In this document: one piece after another, positions 34,824 to 46,054 of the stretch
How the letters are laid out: the number at the start of each line of letters is the position of its first letter
Numbering within the stretch: the stretch's first letter is position 1
DNA from: Tragulus kanchil
Lineage: Eukaryota; Chordata; Mammalia; Artiodactyla; Tragulidae
Direction: 5' to 3'
Length of the DNA: 64,000 nucleotides
Assembly (NCBI GenBank): GCA_022376925.1
Contig: JAIOJX010000025.1
Location: forward strand, 7,533,141 to 7,597,140
Position numbers and translations under genes: made by a program
Notes under the pieces: model-generated
Told to the model about the DNA's origin: nothing
Seen by the model: the letters and a program-made list of their open reading frames with translations, nothing else
Database searches by the model: none

Positions 34824-36069
34824 CTCCTTGGTAATTCCTGACCTCATGGCGAATGGATTCTGGAATGAAATATTTTCTCTAAAATGGCTGGAAAACTGCC
34901 TCCCCTAGTGCCCTGAATTAAAGAAGGACTCACGTCTAATGTGTCTTTGAGGTGGAGTCCTTGGTATCAGGAGGGAGTTCTTGGGGACGTGATTCTACAT
35001 GGTGCCCTTGGAGTGGTCCTGGCAGAAGTGATCCATGCACAAAGAACCACACACCAGCCTCCCAGGCTCAGAGCATCTGTGTAATAGTGTGACAGGTATG
35101 GTTGAAGACTGTCAACTGGGGCATGTGTGTACAGAAAGTTTGGGGTTGTTTACCCTCCAGTGGTAAACCCTATCTGCCTCACCCTTGCTGGTAGTTAAGT
35201 TCTTGAGGGAGGGCTTTGGCAGCTCTAACCAGATACAAGGTATTTGGGCAACATGAGAACAGGGCCTGAGAGAACCAGAAAGGGTTACTCTCTCCTCCTC
35301 CATTTTGCCTTCCTTCCTCTGAAGGAGCATTTCCCTGTTCCCTTCCTGATAAGGAACAGCAGATCTCAGTCCTATGTGTCTCTTAGGAAGTCCCTAACTC
35401 CTATTCATCCATGCACCCACGGGAAGAAGGAGAACAGAAAAAATCCTCATTGTAAAAGGAGCTCGTGTTCATTTTGCACTTACCATGTAACATACACTGT
35501 GCATGAGAACTTGTGCACTGGCTCCTCTTCCCCTTACTACTCCTTGTTGAATGGATAAGATAGGGACTGTCCTATTTTAGTCTTGCAAAGAAGGAAATTG
35601 AAGTTTCCAGGAAAGGATTAGGTAATTTCTGCAGGGTCACACAGTTCCCAAGGGGCTGGCTATGCCTTGGACCTGGCACTGTAGCTCCAGAGACCCCTCT
35701 TAACCGTACACCCTGTCGCTGCCTCCTCATTAGAAATGAAGAGTTGGGAGAGAGGCTCCAGGAAGATGTGATTACCAGGGACATTTGCTGACCCCCTTGA
35801 TTTTTCTTCTATCATTTAAGTCCACAGTTAATGAGCTCTGTGTGAGACACCATGCTAAACTCTTGAGGCACAGAAATGATAATGTAACTTATTTCTCTAC
35901 ATATGAATGTAAAATGCTCTCATGTTCCCTTTTTATAGTTTATAAAGATGAGGTGAAGTAAAACTAATAGAGAATAATATACTATTAAAAATAATAAAAC
36001 CGTAGTTACAAAATAGTAACAGGTTCCTAATTACAGTCCAAAAAAAGCAAATTCATCAACATTAAATTA
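34824..36069. other. Intergenic DNA with a MIR relic
   Basis: No coding evidence: the 104-codon frame at 35244-35558 lacks a domain or splice context. A minus-oriented MIR relic is at about 35560-35700, listed separately. Confidence 0.4.
35560..35700 (-). mobile_element. MIR SINE relic
   Basis: Reads as an inverted MIR on the plus strand: GAAGGAAATTGAAGTTTCC, then GGGTCACACAGTTCCCAAG and CCTTGGACCTGGCACT. Diverged. Confidence 0.6.
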
Positions 36070-36269
36070 GTTCTTTAGGACCATCGTTACTTTTTTAAGA
36101 TTTGACTTGCTGAGGAATAACATACATAAAATACACACACATTAGATGCAAATGCATCGAAGTTACACATTAATCATAACTTAGATGCATTTTAACAAAC
36201 TGCATACTTCTGACAACTTTTTAAAATATAAAATAAAATATAAAGTGCACAAAATATAGATACCCTTAT

Positions 36270-36900
36270 TAATTATTTCTTTCATTCAATAAATATTTAT
36301 TGAGCACCTACTATGTGCTAGGCATTCTAGGGAATAGAGCAGTGAATGAAATAGATAGTCACTGCCATTACAGCTCTGAAACTCTAGCTGTATTCTAGAT
36401 AAGAGAAAGATAAAGCAGATTCAAAATATGTCAAGAGCTAGTAAGCACAGCAAAGAAAAATGAAGAGAACGGAGTGTGATAGGGCCGGTGGAAGGTTGTA
36501 CTATTTTCTATAGACTACTTAGGAAAGACCTCATTGACAAGGAGATATTTAAGCAAAGCCTGAAGGCTGTGGTGGGGCAGATGTCTGCGGACGACAGTGT
36601 CAGGCAGATGAAACAGTAGTACAAAGGATCTGCATTAAATGCTTGATTTGTCCATGGTTTGACCTTGTAGGCTGTAAGGACAACTTGGAATTTTATCTTA
36701 AGTGAGATAGAAAGCCTCTGGAATGTATTAAGAAAAAACTTAACATGATCTGACACGTTTTACAAGGGTCACTCTATGGTGGTGAACTGACTAAAGGGGA
36801 GCAGGGGAGGAGGCAGGAGGGAGACTATTGAAATAGTCTTGGCAAGAGATGATGGCTGCTGGGACCAGAGTAGCATCAGTGATGAAAAGTCATGGGTTCT
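36270..36900 (+). mobile_element. Ancient mammalian interspersed repeat, family uncertain
   Basis: Begins TTCAATAAATATTTATTGAG, CACCTACTATGTGCTAGGCA and runs to features such as GGTTTGACCTTGTAGGCTGT and GGCAAGAGATGATGGCTGCT. I recognise this as a common ancient repeat but cannot assign the family name. A second region with the same organisation is at 54275-55350. A copy at about 37268-37898 lies in copy B of D11. Confidence 0.55.
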
Positions 36901-37267
36901 GGGCATATTTTTAAAGCTGAAGTCAACATGATTTGCTACTGGATGAGATATGCCATAAGACAGTTTCCAAGGTCATTCCTGCAGCTTTTGGTAGCAAGTC
37001 ATAATAAGCCCAATTAAAAGTGGCCAAAAAAAATAGAAATTATAACGATTTAGAACTTTTAGCTTTTGTTCTTTAGGACCATCGTTACTTTTTTAAGATT
37101 TGACTTGCTGAGGAATAACATACATAAAATACACACACATTAGATGCAAATGCATCGAAGTTACACATTAATCATAACTTAGATGCATTTTAACAAACTG
37201 CATACTTCTGACAACTTTTTAAAATATAAAATAAAATATAAAGTGCACAAAATATAGATACCCTTAT

Positions 37268-37898
37268 TAATTATTTCTTTCATTCAATAAATATTTATTG
37301 AGCACCTACTATGTGCTAGGCATTCTAGGGAATAGAGCAGTGAATGAAATAGATAGTCACTGCCATTACAGCTCTGAAACTCTAGCTGTATTCTAGATAA
37401 GAGAAAGATAAAGCAGATTCAAAATATGTCAAGAGCTAGTAAGCACAGCAAAGAAAAATGAAGAGAACGGAGTGTGATAGGGCCGGTGGAAGGTTGTACT
37501 ATTTTCTATAGACTACTTAGGAAAGACCTCATTGACAAGGAGATATTTAAGCAAAGCCTGAAGGCTGTGGTGGGGCAGATGTCTGCGGACGACAGTGTCA
37601 GGCAGATGAAACAGTAGTACAAAGGATCTGCATTAAATGCTTGATTTGTCCATGGTTTGACCTTGTAGGCTGTAAGGACAACTTGGAATTTTATCTTAAG
37701 TGAGATAGAAAGCCTCTGGAATGTATTAAGAAAAAACTTAACATGATCTGACACGTTTTACAAGGGTCACTCTATGGTGGTGAACTGACTAAAGGGGAGC
37801 AGGGGAGGAGGCAGGAGGGAGACTATTGAAATAGTCTTGGCAAGAGATGATGGCTGCTGGGACCAGAGTAGCATCAGTGATGAAAAGTCATGGGTTCT
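37268..37898 (+). mobile_element. Second copy of the ancient repeat (within D11)
   Basis: Same as 36270-36900 at an offset of 998 bp. Confidence 0.55.
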
Positions 37899-38023
37899 GG
37901 GCATATTTTTAAAGCTGAAGTCAACATGATTTGCTACTGGATGAGATATGCCATAAGACAGTTTCCAAGGTCATTCCTGCAGCTTTTGGTAGCAAGTCAT
38001 AATAAGCCCAATTAAAAGTGGCC

Positions 38024-38428
38024 TAAACAATTAAAATCTTTATCACTTTAATTAAGGTTAGTATAGCCCATCATTTCCATCCTTCTACCTAGCTACCCTC
38101 ATATCTCCTAGCTTTCTTCATTATCACTGATGGACAAATAGGTTCATTTACACCCACCGGAGGCAGAAAAAAACCTTAATCCTTGTGTATTTTCCCAGAA
38201 TCATCAGATTCCTCTCACAGTTCACTTGCCAGAACTGTGTAATATTCTGCCCCTAACCCAATTATTGGCAAAGGAATAGAACTCACATGTTGACTGGCTT
38301 AATCAATACAGAGTATTTACCCATGTTGTATCGGAACGTTGTTACCAGAAAAAAGGCAAAGTTAAAAGAAGAGGGAAATAGCTGTTGTTTGGAAAACCAA
38401 TGGGATCTAATACTGAGTAACAACAATT
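38024..38428. other. Intergenic DNA, nothing recognised
   Basis: Unique sequence between D11 and a SINE. Confidence 0.4.
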
Positions 38429-38652
38429 CCAGATTTTCCCTGGTGGCTCAGTGGTAAACAATCTGCCTACCAATTCAGGAGACATGGGATTGATCCATGG
38501 CTTTGAAAGATCACCTGGAGAAGAAAAGGACAACATAATTTAATATTCTTTCCTGGGAAATCCCATGGACAGAGGAGCCTGGCATGCTACAGTCCATAGG
38601 GCTGCAAAAGAGTCAAGAGTTGGACAAGATTTAATGATTAAACAACAACAAT
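38429..38652 (+). mobile_element. Bov-tA SINE, diverged
   Basis: Landmarks in order: TTTCCCTGGTGGCTCAG, ACAATCTGCCTACC, GATCACCTGGAGAAG, CCCATGGACAGAGGAGCCTG, ACAGTCCATAGGGC, AAAGAGTC and a tail AACAACAACA. Plus strand; substitutions throughout. Confidence 0.85.
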
Positions 38653-39332
38653 AACAGTTCCAATCAATACAATACTTAAAGCTGCATTACTATTTAGTCG
38701 TGTAAGTAAAGAAAAGAGCCCAAGATGACAGATCAGGAGCACTGTTACTACCAACTAGCTGGAGACCCTGGGAAAACACTGCTGTTTTCTGTCTTTATTT
38801 TTTCATCTGTAAAATGAGAGTATTTAACTAAATGCTAAGACTCCATTCTAGGTATTTAGTCTACCACTTTTGACCATTAGAAACATAATCAACTGAGTGA
38901 CTTACAAATGACGTAGGAAGTTATAGAACAGAAAAACAGAATAAGCTGTAAAGTTGCAGGGAAAAGAAGCAAGTACAAAGGTGAGTATAGAGGGGTGGAA
39001 GATGGGGTGAAATTAGCCAGAAATAAGAAGCAGAAGCAGGTGCTTTAGGGAAGTATGAGGGTAATGATCTCATGAGGAGGGTGTGTATTGGATAATGGTG
39101 TCAAAAATATTGGGTGTGGTTGTAGTTTTTAGAGGCTCCTGAAAAAGTGGCTGACTTGGCTGAAATTTGTAGGTGCAGCAACATGATTGACATGATAAAA
39201 ATTTTAAGACGAATCTAACATTGAGCATTATATATGCTATTAATAACTGGATTATACAGGAGAAAAACTAGAGCTGGGGAAAAGAGCAGAAAGAAGAATG
39301 AATAATCAAAGAGTATGATGGTAAATTGAGGG
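38653..39332. other. Intergenic DNA with a MIR-like trace
   Basis: The part around 38760-38830 (TTTTTTCATCTGTAAAATGA) looks like a decayed MIR. Otherwise nothing recognised. Confidence 0.4.
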
Positions 39333-39660
39333 TATCACTAGTTGTAAAGAATCTGCCTGCCAACGCAGGAGATGTAAGAGATAAGGGTTTGATCCCTGGA
39401 TCAGGAAGATCCCCTGGAGAAGGAAATGGCAGCCCACTCCAGTATTCTTGCCGGGAGAATCCCATGGACAGAGGAACCTGTTGGGCTACAGTCCATGGGG
39501 TCCAAAGAGTTATTACGTTGCTTTCCTTCCTTTCTCTTCTCTTCCATCTATTGTATGGATCAGATCTGAAATTTTTGTCCCAGGTAATTTCCTGAATACC
39601 TTCTTACTGATACCTGATATTGGCCTTGAATGACTGAGCACAGCATGGTACAGCACAGTA
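39333..39660 (+). mobile_element. Bov-tA SINE with a 114-bp interruption
   Basis: Head and body run from 39333 to 39511 (AAAGAATCTGCCTGCCAACG, CCACTCCAGTATTCTTG, CCAAAGAGTT). A tail piece TTGAATGACTGAGCACAGC resumes at 39626. The 114 bases between (39512-39625) are pyrimidine-rich at first (TTTCCTTCCTTTCTCTTCTC) and not recognised. No clear target duplication surrounds the interruption. Confidence 0.75.
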
Positions 39661-40084
39661 ATGTCTTTGTTCACATTGCTTATCACATCCCAATTATTCT
39701 TTCTTCTCTTTTCACTTTACTTCTTCCTGGAGAACATATTCCAGTAATTCACAGCACCCAGGGAGGTGTTGTGCATGATACATTTTATGCATCTGCATGT
39801 CTGAAAATGTCATTCTTTCACCTTTAATTACGGAATTGCTTTGGTATAAAATTCTGTGGTCAATGTCATTTTCCTTTAGAGCCATTTAAAGATATTTTTA
39901 TGTAGATGCTATTTAATATATATGTGTATATATTAAATATACATATATCTGTGTACAAGATAAAAATAAGTAATATGTGTAATATTTATAAAAAATAAAT
40001 ATATAAAGAATAAAGTAATATATTATTTATAAAACACTCATAAATCAACATCCAGCTTAAGAATATTGAACCTGTTTGTGTGTT
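39661..40084. other. Intergenic DNA with an AT-rich tract
   Basis: Nothing coding recognised. 39915-40030 is very AT-rich with TATATGTGTATATATT-like units. Confidence 0.4.
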
Positions 40085-41042
40085 CCTCTTTTTTTGTCTA
40101 ATTTTATTGAGATAAAATTGACATATAGCGTTGTATAAGTTTAAGGTGTACAACATAATGATTTGACTTATATGTACTATGAAATGATCACTACAATAAG
40201 TTTAGTAACCTTCCACCATCTTGTATAGCTACAACATTAAAGAAATAAATCTTCTTCTCCTTCTGATGAGTACTCTTAGAGTTTACTCTTAAAAACTTTC
40301 ACCTATAAGGTAAAAAACCGTTAACTATGTTTTTCATATTGTACATTGTACCACTGATACTTATTTATCTTGTAGCTAGAAGTTTGTACCCTTTGGCTGT
40401 CTTCCTCCAATTCCCCCCTGCCCCACTGACTCTGATAACCACAAACCTGATCTCTTTTTCTATGGGTTTATGTTTTTGTTTTTGTAGTATACTGACCTAA
40501 ACACTGTATTATTTTCTGATACGGAAATATCAAATTCTATGATTCAGTATGTTTATATATTTCAAAATAATCACCATGGTAAATCTAGTTACCATCTGTT
40601 GCCATACAAAGATTGCATAATTATCAAGTATATCCTCCACACTGAACATTTCTTACCCATGACTCATTTATTTAGCAACTGGAAATTTGTAGCTCTTAAC
40701 CTCCTTAACTGCTTTGGCTGTACCTGAATCTTATTCCACTCTCCTTGTCAGTATTCCCATGGCGTTTACCATTCTCTTGTATTTCCCCAACAGTTTAACT
40801 GTATCCGTCTCTAAACAACATTTTATTTAATTCTGCTCATTTCTTGGACTTTATTAGAGTGGGACTATACTGTATATAGTTTGTCTTGTTCCTGATTTTA
40901 CAAATTACATAGCTAATGTTTTATCATTTAAGTTAGTGTTTCTTAGAGGTTTTTATCTGATACTTTTTCTTTATGTTAGAGAAAGTTCCTTTTATTCATT
41001 CCTATTTTGCTAGAATATTCAACCATTATTTTTGATTTGTTT
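40085..41042 (-). mobile_element. Old L1 3' UTR fragments
   Basis: Two minus-oriented L1 3' UTR stretches: 40085-40510, with TTTTATTGAGATAAAATTGA and TGTACATTGTACCACTGA, and about 40520-40800, with ATGGTAAATCTAGTTACC and GAAATTTGTAGCTCTTAACC. Both are diverged mammalian-wide L1 relics. The 62-codon frame at 40539 is inside them. The stretch 40800-41042 may continue the same relic. Confidence 0.7.
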
Positions 41043-42456
41043 AAAGTGTTTCTTTAAATGATGTTGCTGTTAAATGCTTCACTCATTATGCCAGCAAATT
41101 CGGAAAACTAAGCAGTGGCCACAGGACTGGAATAGGTCAGTTTTCACTCCAATCTCAATTGCACTCATTTCACATGCCAGCAAGATAATGCTCAAAATCC
41201 TCCAAGCTAGGCTTCAGCAGTAACTGAACTGAGAACTTCCAGATGTACAAGCTGGGTTTAGAAAAGACAGAGAAACCAGAGATGAAATTGCTAACAAACG
41301 GTGGATCATAGAAAAGGCAAGGGAATTCCAAAAAATAATCTACTTCTCTTCATTGACTATGCTAAAGCCTTTGATTATGTGGATCACAGCAAACTGTGTA
41401 ATATTTTTAATGAGATGGGAATGCCAGACCACCTTGCCTGTCTTCTGAAAACCTGTACGCAGGACAAGAAGCAACAGTTAGTACTGGACATGGAACAGAT
41501 TGGTTCAAAATTGGGAAAGGAGTACATCAAGGCTGTATATTGTCATGCTGCTTATTCAACTTATATGCAGAGTACATCATGAGAAATACCAGACTGGATA
41601 AAGCACAAGTTGGAATCAAGATTGCTGGGAGAAATATCAATAACCTCAAATGTGCAAATGACATCCATTTAAAGGCAGAAAGAGAAGAGGAACTAAAGAA
41701 CCTCTTGATGAGGGTGAAAGAGGATACCTAAAAAGCTGACTTGACACTCAACATGCAAAAACCGAAGATTATGACATCTGGTCCTATCACTTCATGCAAG
41801 TAACATGGGGAAAATGTGGAAACAGTGTCGGATTTCATTTTATTAGGCTTCAAAATCAGTGCAGACGGTGACTCCAGCCATGAAATTAAAAGACGTGCAC
41901 TCCTTGTAAAAACAGCTATGATAAACCTGGACTGTGTATTAAAAAGGAGAGACATCACTTTGCTTCCAAAGGTTCATATAGTCATAGCTATGGTTCTTCC
42001 AGTACTTGTGTATGGATGTGAGAGTTGGACCATGAAGAAGACTGAGCATGAAAGAATCGATGCTTCAAACTTTGGGGCTGGGGAAAACTCTTTAATATCC
42101 CTTGGACTGCAAGGAGATCAAACCAGTCAACGCTAAAGGAAATCAACCTTGAATATTCATTGGAAGAATGGTGCTGAAGCTGAAGCTCCAGTACTTTGGC
42201 CACCTGATGCAAAGAGCTGACTCATTTGAAAAGACCCTGATGCTGGGAAAGATTGAGGGCAGGAGGAGAAGAGGGTGACAGAGGATGGCATCTGTTGGAT
42301 CCATCACTGGATAGTTGCATCACTGACTCAATAAACATGTGGTTGAGCAAACTCAGGGAGACAGTGAAGGACAAGGAAGTTGGCTTGCTGCAGTTCATGG
42401 GGTTGCAAAGAGTTGGGGACACAACTTAGTGACTGAACAACAACAAAGTGTTTCTT
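41043..42456 (+). mobile_element. 5'-truncated BovB (RTE) LINE with target duplication
   Basis: The element is 41055-42444, flanked by a perfect 12-bp target duplication AAAGTGTTTCTT (41043-41054 and 42445-42456). It covers the reverse-transcriptase and C-terminal part of BovB and the 3' end AACAACAAC. BovB is the RTE-type LINE of ruminants (and some reptiles). The copy is degraded and has no intact frame. The 3' 300 bp from 42148 start duplication D12. Confidence 0.92.
41301..42240 (+). pseudogene. BovB reverse transcriptase remnant
   Basis: Broken frames carry recognisable RTE reverse-transcriptase pieces: FIDYAKAFDYVDHSKL (41301-41582 frame), LFNLYAEYIMRNTRLD (41540-41731 frame), and MVLPVLVYGCESWTMKK (41816-42136 frame). 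The catalytic YADD-type motif is degenerate (CANDIHLKAE). Frameshifts and stops separate the pieces, so the copy cannot encode an enzyme. Confidence 0.85.
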
Positions 42457-42899
42457 ATCTATTTAAAGAAAACAACCAGTACTCCTTTAGCAAAATAATA
42501 TAGTGAATTACATTGATTGACTTTTTTAATGTTAAAGAATTCTTAATTTGGTTTGGTAGTATTTTGCATGCAGTTTTTCCTCTGTGTTCATAAGTGTAAT
42601 TGGCCTTTATCTTCCTTTTTTCTTAATATTTTGTCTGTTTTTATGTCAAGATAATAATAGCCTCATAAAATGTTTTAATATCATCGATCTAATGTTGTTG
42701 ACAATGAAGCTAATATTAGTCTTCTTCTAATCTCTCTTCAAGATTTCTTCTATGGAATTTAGGGTTTTCTCTAATTTGCTGATGCTCTAAAATTTTAATG
42801 TAGTGTGTCTGAATATAAAAACTTTGCTCTTGGTGGTTGGTAGTGTTTTGTGTTAATTTTGGAATTAAAAAAATTACTTGCTACTTGATGGGTTCTTTT

Positions 42900-43174
42900 T
42901 TTTTTTTTTTTAACTTTGTCCTTCTTTATTGATTTTTATTTATTTGTTTTCATCTATCTTAATTCTTCAGCCTGCATGGGCCTCCCATTGCAGTGACCTC
43001 TCTTGTTGCAGAGCACCAGCTCTGGGTGCATGTGCTCTAGAGCACTGGCTCATACTTGGACACACTGGTCTAGCCGCTCCATGGCACGTGGGATCTTCCC
43101 CGACCAGAGATTGAACCGGTGCCCCCTGCACTGCAAGGCAAACTCTTTACCCACTGGACCACCAGGGAAGCCCC
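42900..43174 (-). mobile_element. CHR-like tRNA-Glu SINE, tail type B
   Basis: The plus-strand left edge is a T16 tail with TTAACTTTGTCCTTC, and the right edge is ACTGGACCACCAGGGAAGCC. Flanks share about 13 bp with a mismatch (GGGTTCTTTT near 42890 and GGATTCTTTT near 43179). Frames of 61 and 80 codons are SINE-derived. Confidence 0.85.
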
Positions 43175-44034
43175 CATTGGATTCTTTTAGCATAAGAAGA
43201 CGTGTTTTCCTTCATTCTGGAAATTCTCTTCTACTGTTTCTTTGACTATTGTTTCCCTCTTCTGTCTTCCTGAAACTTTAACTTGAATATTCATTGGAAG
43301 GACTGAGGCTGAAGCTGAAACTCCAATACTTTGGCCACCTGATGCAAAGAGCTGACTCATTTGAAAAGACCCTGATGCTGGGAAAGATTGAGGGCAGGAG
43401 GAGAAGAGGGTGACAGAGGATGGCATCTGTTGGATCCATCACTGGATAGTTGCATCACTGACTCAATAAACATGTGGTTGAGCAAACTCAGGGAGACAGT
43501 GAAGGACAAGGAAGTTGGCTTGCTGCAGTTCATGGGGTTGCAAAGAGTTGGGGACACAACTTAGTGACTGAACAACAACAAAGTGTTTCTTATCTATTTA
43601 AAGAAAACAACCAGTACTCCTTTAGCAAAATAATATAGTGAATTACATTGATTGACTTTTTTAATGTTAAAGAATTCTTAATTTGGTTTGGTAGTATTTT
43701 GCATGCAGTTTTTCCTCTGTGTTCATAAGTGTAATTGGCCTTTATCTTCCTTTTTTCTTAATATTTTGTCTGTTTTTATGTCAAGATAATAATAGCCTCA
43801 TAAAATGTTTTAATATCATCGATCTAATGTTGTTGACAATGAAGCTAATATTAGTCTTCTTCTAATCTCTCTTCAAGATTTCTTCTATGGAATTTAGGGT
43901 TTTCTCTAATTTGCTGATGCTCTAAAATTTTAATGTAGTGTGTCTGAATATAAAAACTTTGCTCTTGGTGGTTGGTAGTGTTTTGTGTTAATTTTGGAAT
44001 TAAAAAAATTACTTGCTACTTGATGGGTTCTTTT

Positions 44035-44309
44035 TTTTTTTTTTTTAACTTTGTCCTTCTTTATTGATTTTTATTTATTTGTTTTCATCTATCTTAATTC
44101 TTCAGCCTGCATGGGCCTCCCATTGCAGTGACCTCTCTTGTTGCAGAGCACCAGCTCTGGGTGCATGTGCTCTAGAGCACTGGCTCATACTTGGACACAC
44201 TGGTCTAGCCGCTCCATGGCACGTGGGATCTTCCCCGACCAGAGATTGAACCGGTGCCCCCTGCACTGCAAGGCAAACTCTTTACCCACTGGACCACCAG
44301 GGAAGCCCC
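44035..44309 (-). mobile_element. Second copy of the CHR-like SINE (within D12)
   Basis: Same insertion as 42900-43174 with a slightly longer T tail, in copy B of D12. Confidence 0.85.
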
Positions 44310-44416
44310 CATTGGATTCTTTTAGCATAAGAAGACGTGTTTTCCTTCATTCTGGAAATTCTCTTCTACTGTTTCTTTGACTATTGTTTCCCTCTTCTGT
44401 CTTCCTGAAACTTTAA

Positions 44417-45693
44417 CTAGACTCAACATTTGGAAAATTTCAATCTATACTATAGGAGGCACCCTTCTTCCTTCTCTGTATTGAACACAGCAATATCTGA
44501 AGAAGTCTTAATATTTTTCTTTTTGTTCAATTTGCTATCTTTTTATCCTTTTGCTGGATTCTAGGAAAATTTCTTGACTTGAACTTAAGATTTTTAATTC
44601 ATTCTTCAGTTACATCTCTCTTGATACTCAAGTCATGTATTCTTTTCTGTTTAATCATCAGGCTTTAAAAATATGTGATCTCTAATTAATTACTTCATAT
44701 AAATATGATATAATCAGTTTTTCTTAAAATTTCAAACACATAGAACAAAAAGTTGGATTAGAAAAATTTAAATACAATAAGAGGCAATAAAGTTGGAGTA
44801 ACTGACTAGAAATTATGATAAATACAAAACATGGGGAAAAGTTGGAGATATTCTCAGCACAGTAAATCACAATATGAATGTAACTAGCTTATTAAAAGAA
44901 AGAAACTCTAACACTCTATGAAATAACTCTAGCTACAAGCTGTTTATAAGAGACATATTTATAAAAATAATTCGGAAAGTTTGAAAATAAACATATAAGA
45001 TAGATTTCACATGCTGTGAAAATGGAAAATTATAATTACCATTTATTTTTATTTCATTCTTGATTAAATGGCAATTTAGTGAAGAACCTTGAAAGTAAGG
45101 AAAACTATTAACAGACTCTATGAAAATGAATGCAAATTGCTGAGCTAGCTGTTGTCTACTGTAATATGAATAAATACAAAAATTGAAAATAATTTCAAGA
45201 CATTTACCTTAAGGGCACTAAGAAAATAAATATTAGTCAAGTTAAAGTGAACATTATTTCTTGTTAGTTTTATGTTTAGTGTGTATCTTGCCAACATATA
45301 ATTGAGTTTCTATATAAGTCCATTTACAACAAGAAGTCAAAGAACTTGTTGAAAATTGTTCAACAGTTTGTTTACATCACCCCCAAAATGGTTGAGTTAT
45401 GACCTTCAGACCATGGAAACTAGTGCAATTTGCTATAAAGGCACACTTGTTAGAATATTAGTCGTAGAAAATCATGCTTGCTCACCTAATTCTGTGAACT
45501 ATAGATTTATTGTAGTATAACTATAGATAACTATAGATTATTTATCACTAGTCTTGTGATAAATAGACCACTACTGGTATGTCATTGTTTTTTACTCAGA
45601 CTGACAACCGTTGTAATAAAGACTGTACAGATCTTCTCAGGATTAAGAGTACAAATAAAGACAGTAGTTTTTTACAGGTAAATAGTAACATTT
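44417..45693. other. Intergenic DNA, possible old L1 trace
   Basis: No gene. 44750-44960 has a weak resemblance to old LINE-1 (for example AAGAAACTCTAACACTC and TTTATAAGAGACATAT) on the plus strand, but I would not assign it firmly. The rest is AT-rich intergenic. Confidence 0.35.
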
Positions 45694-45707
45694 AAGAAAA
45701 ACAAAAG

Positions 45708-46040
45708 TGGGCTTCCCCTGGTGGTCCAGTGGGTAAGGACACCGCCTTGCAGTGCAAGGGGCGCCGGTTCAATCCCTGGCCTGGGAAGATCCCACGTGCC
45801 GCAGAGCGGCCGGACCGATGTGTCCAATTGCCGAGCCGGAGCTCTGGAGCGCATGCGCCCAGAGCCGGTGCTCTGCAGTGACAGAGGCCACTGCGATGGG
45901 AGGCCCACAGGAGCCAAATAAGAAAGACGGATGAAAATAGAGAAATGAAAGACCAATAGAAGTGGCCCGTCCGCTCCCCTGCCTCCCCAACCTGACACCC
46001 GCCCAAAATAAATAAATAAATAAATCTTAAAAAAAAAAAA
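45708..46040 (+). mobile_element. CHR-like tRNA-Glu SINE, tail type A (complete)
   Basis: 333-bp insertion with a perfect 14-bp target duplication AAGAAAAACAAAAG (45694-45707 and 46041-46054). It shows GGTCCAGTGGGTAAGGACAC, the B-box-like GGTTCAATCCCTGG, the body GCATGCGCCCAGAGCCGGTG, the module AAAGACCAATAGAAGTGGCC, then a C-rich part and AATAAATAAATAAATCTTAA. The pol III A-box-like and B-box-like parts are present in the head. Looks young. The 119- and 108-codon minus-strand frames are shadows. Confidence 0.92.
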
Positions 46041-46054
46041 AAGAAAAACAAAAG

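Larger units (their letters stand above)
36070..38023 (+). repeat. Tandem 956-bp duplication D11
   Basis: Copy A is 36070-37025 and copy B 37068-38023, both 956 bp, spacer 37026-37067 (42 bp, AT-rich). Both begin GTTCTTTAGGACCATCG and end TTAAAAGTGGCC. I saw no difference between the copies. Both carry the same 82-codon minus-strand frame, which is not a gene. Confidence 0.95.
42148..44416 (+). repeat. Tandem 1134-bp duplication D12
   Basis: Copy A is 42148-43281 and copy B 43282-44416, abutting at a CTTGAATATTC start and a CTTTAACT end. The first 45 bp of copy B differ from copy A at about seven sites; in copy B those sites match the usual BovB sequence as I know it (GGACTGAGGCTGAAGC, CAATACTTTGG). 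After that only a T-run length difference is seen. This suggests reads from another BovB copy contributed to the contig end. Confidence 0.93.

Noticed and set aside
35244..35558. 104-codon frame in unique sequence
   Set aside because: No recognisable domain, low-complexity composition and no splice context. No evidence of a gene.
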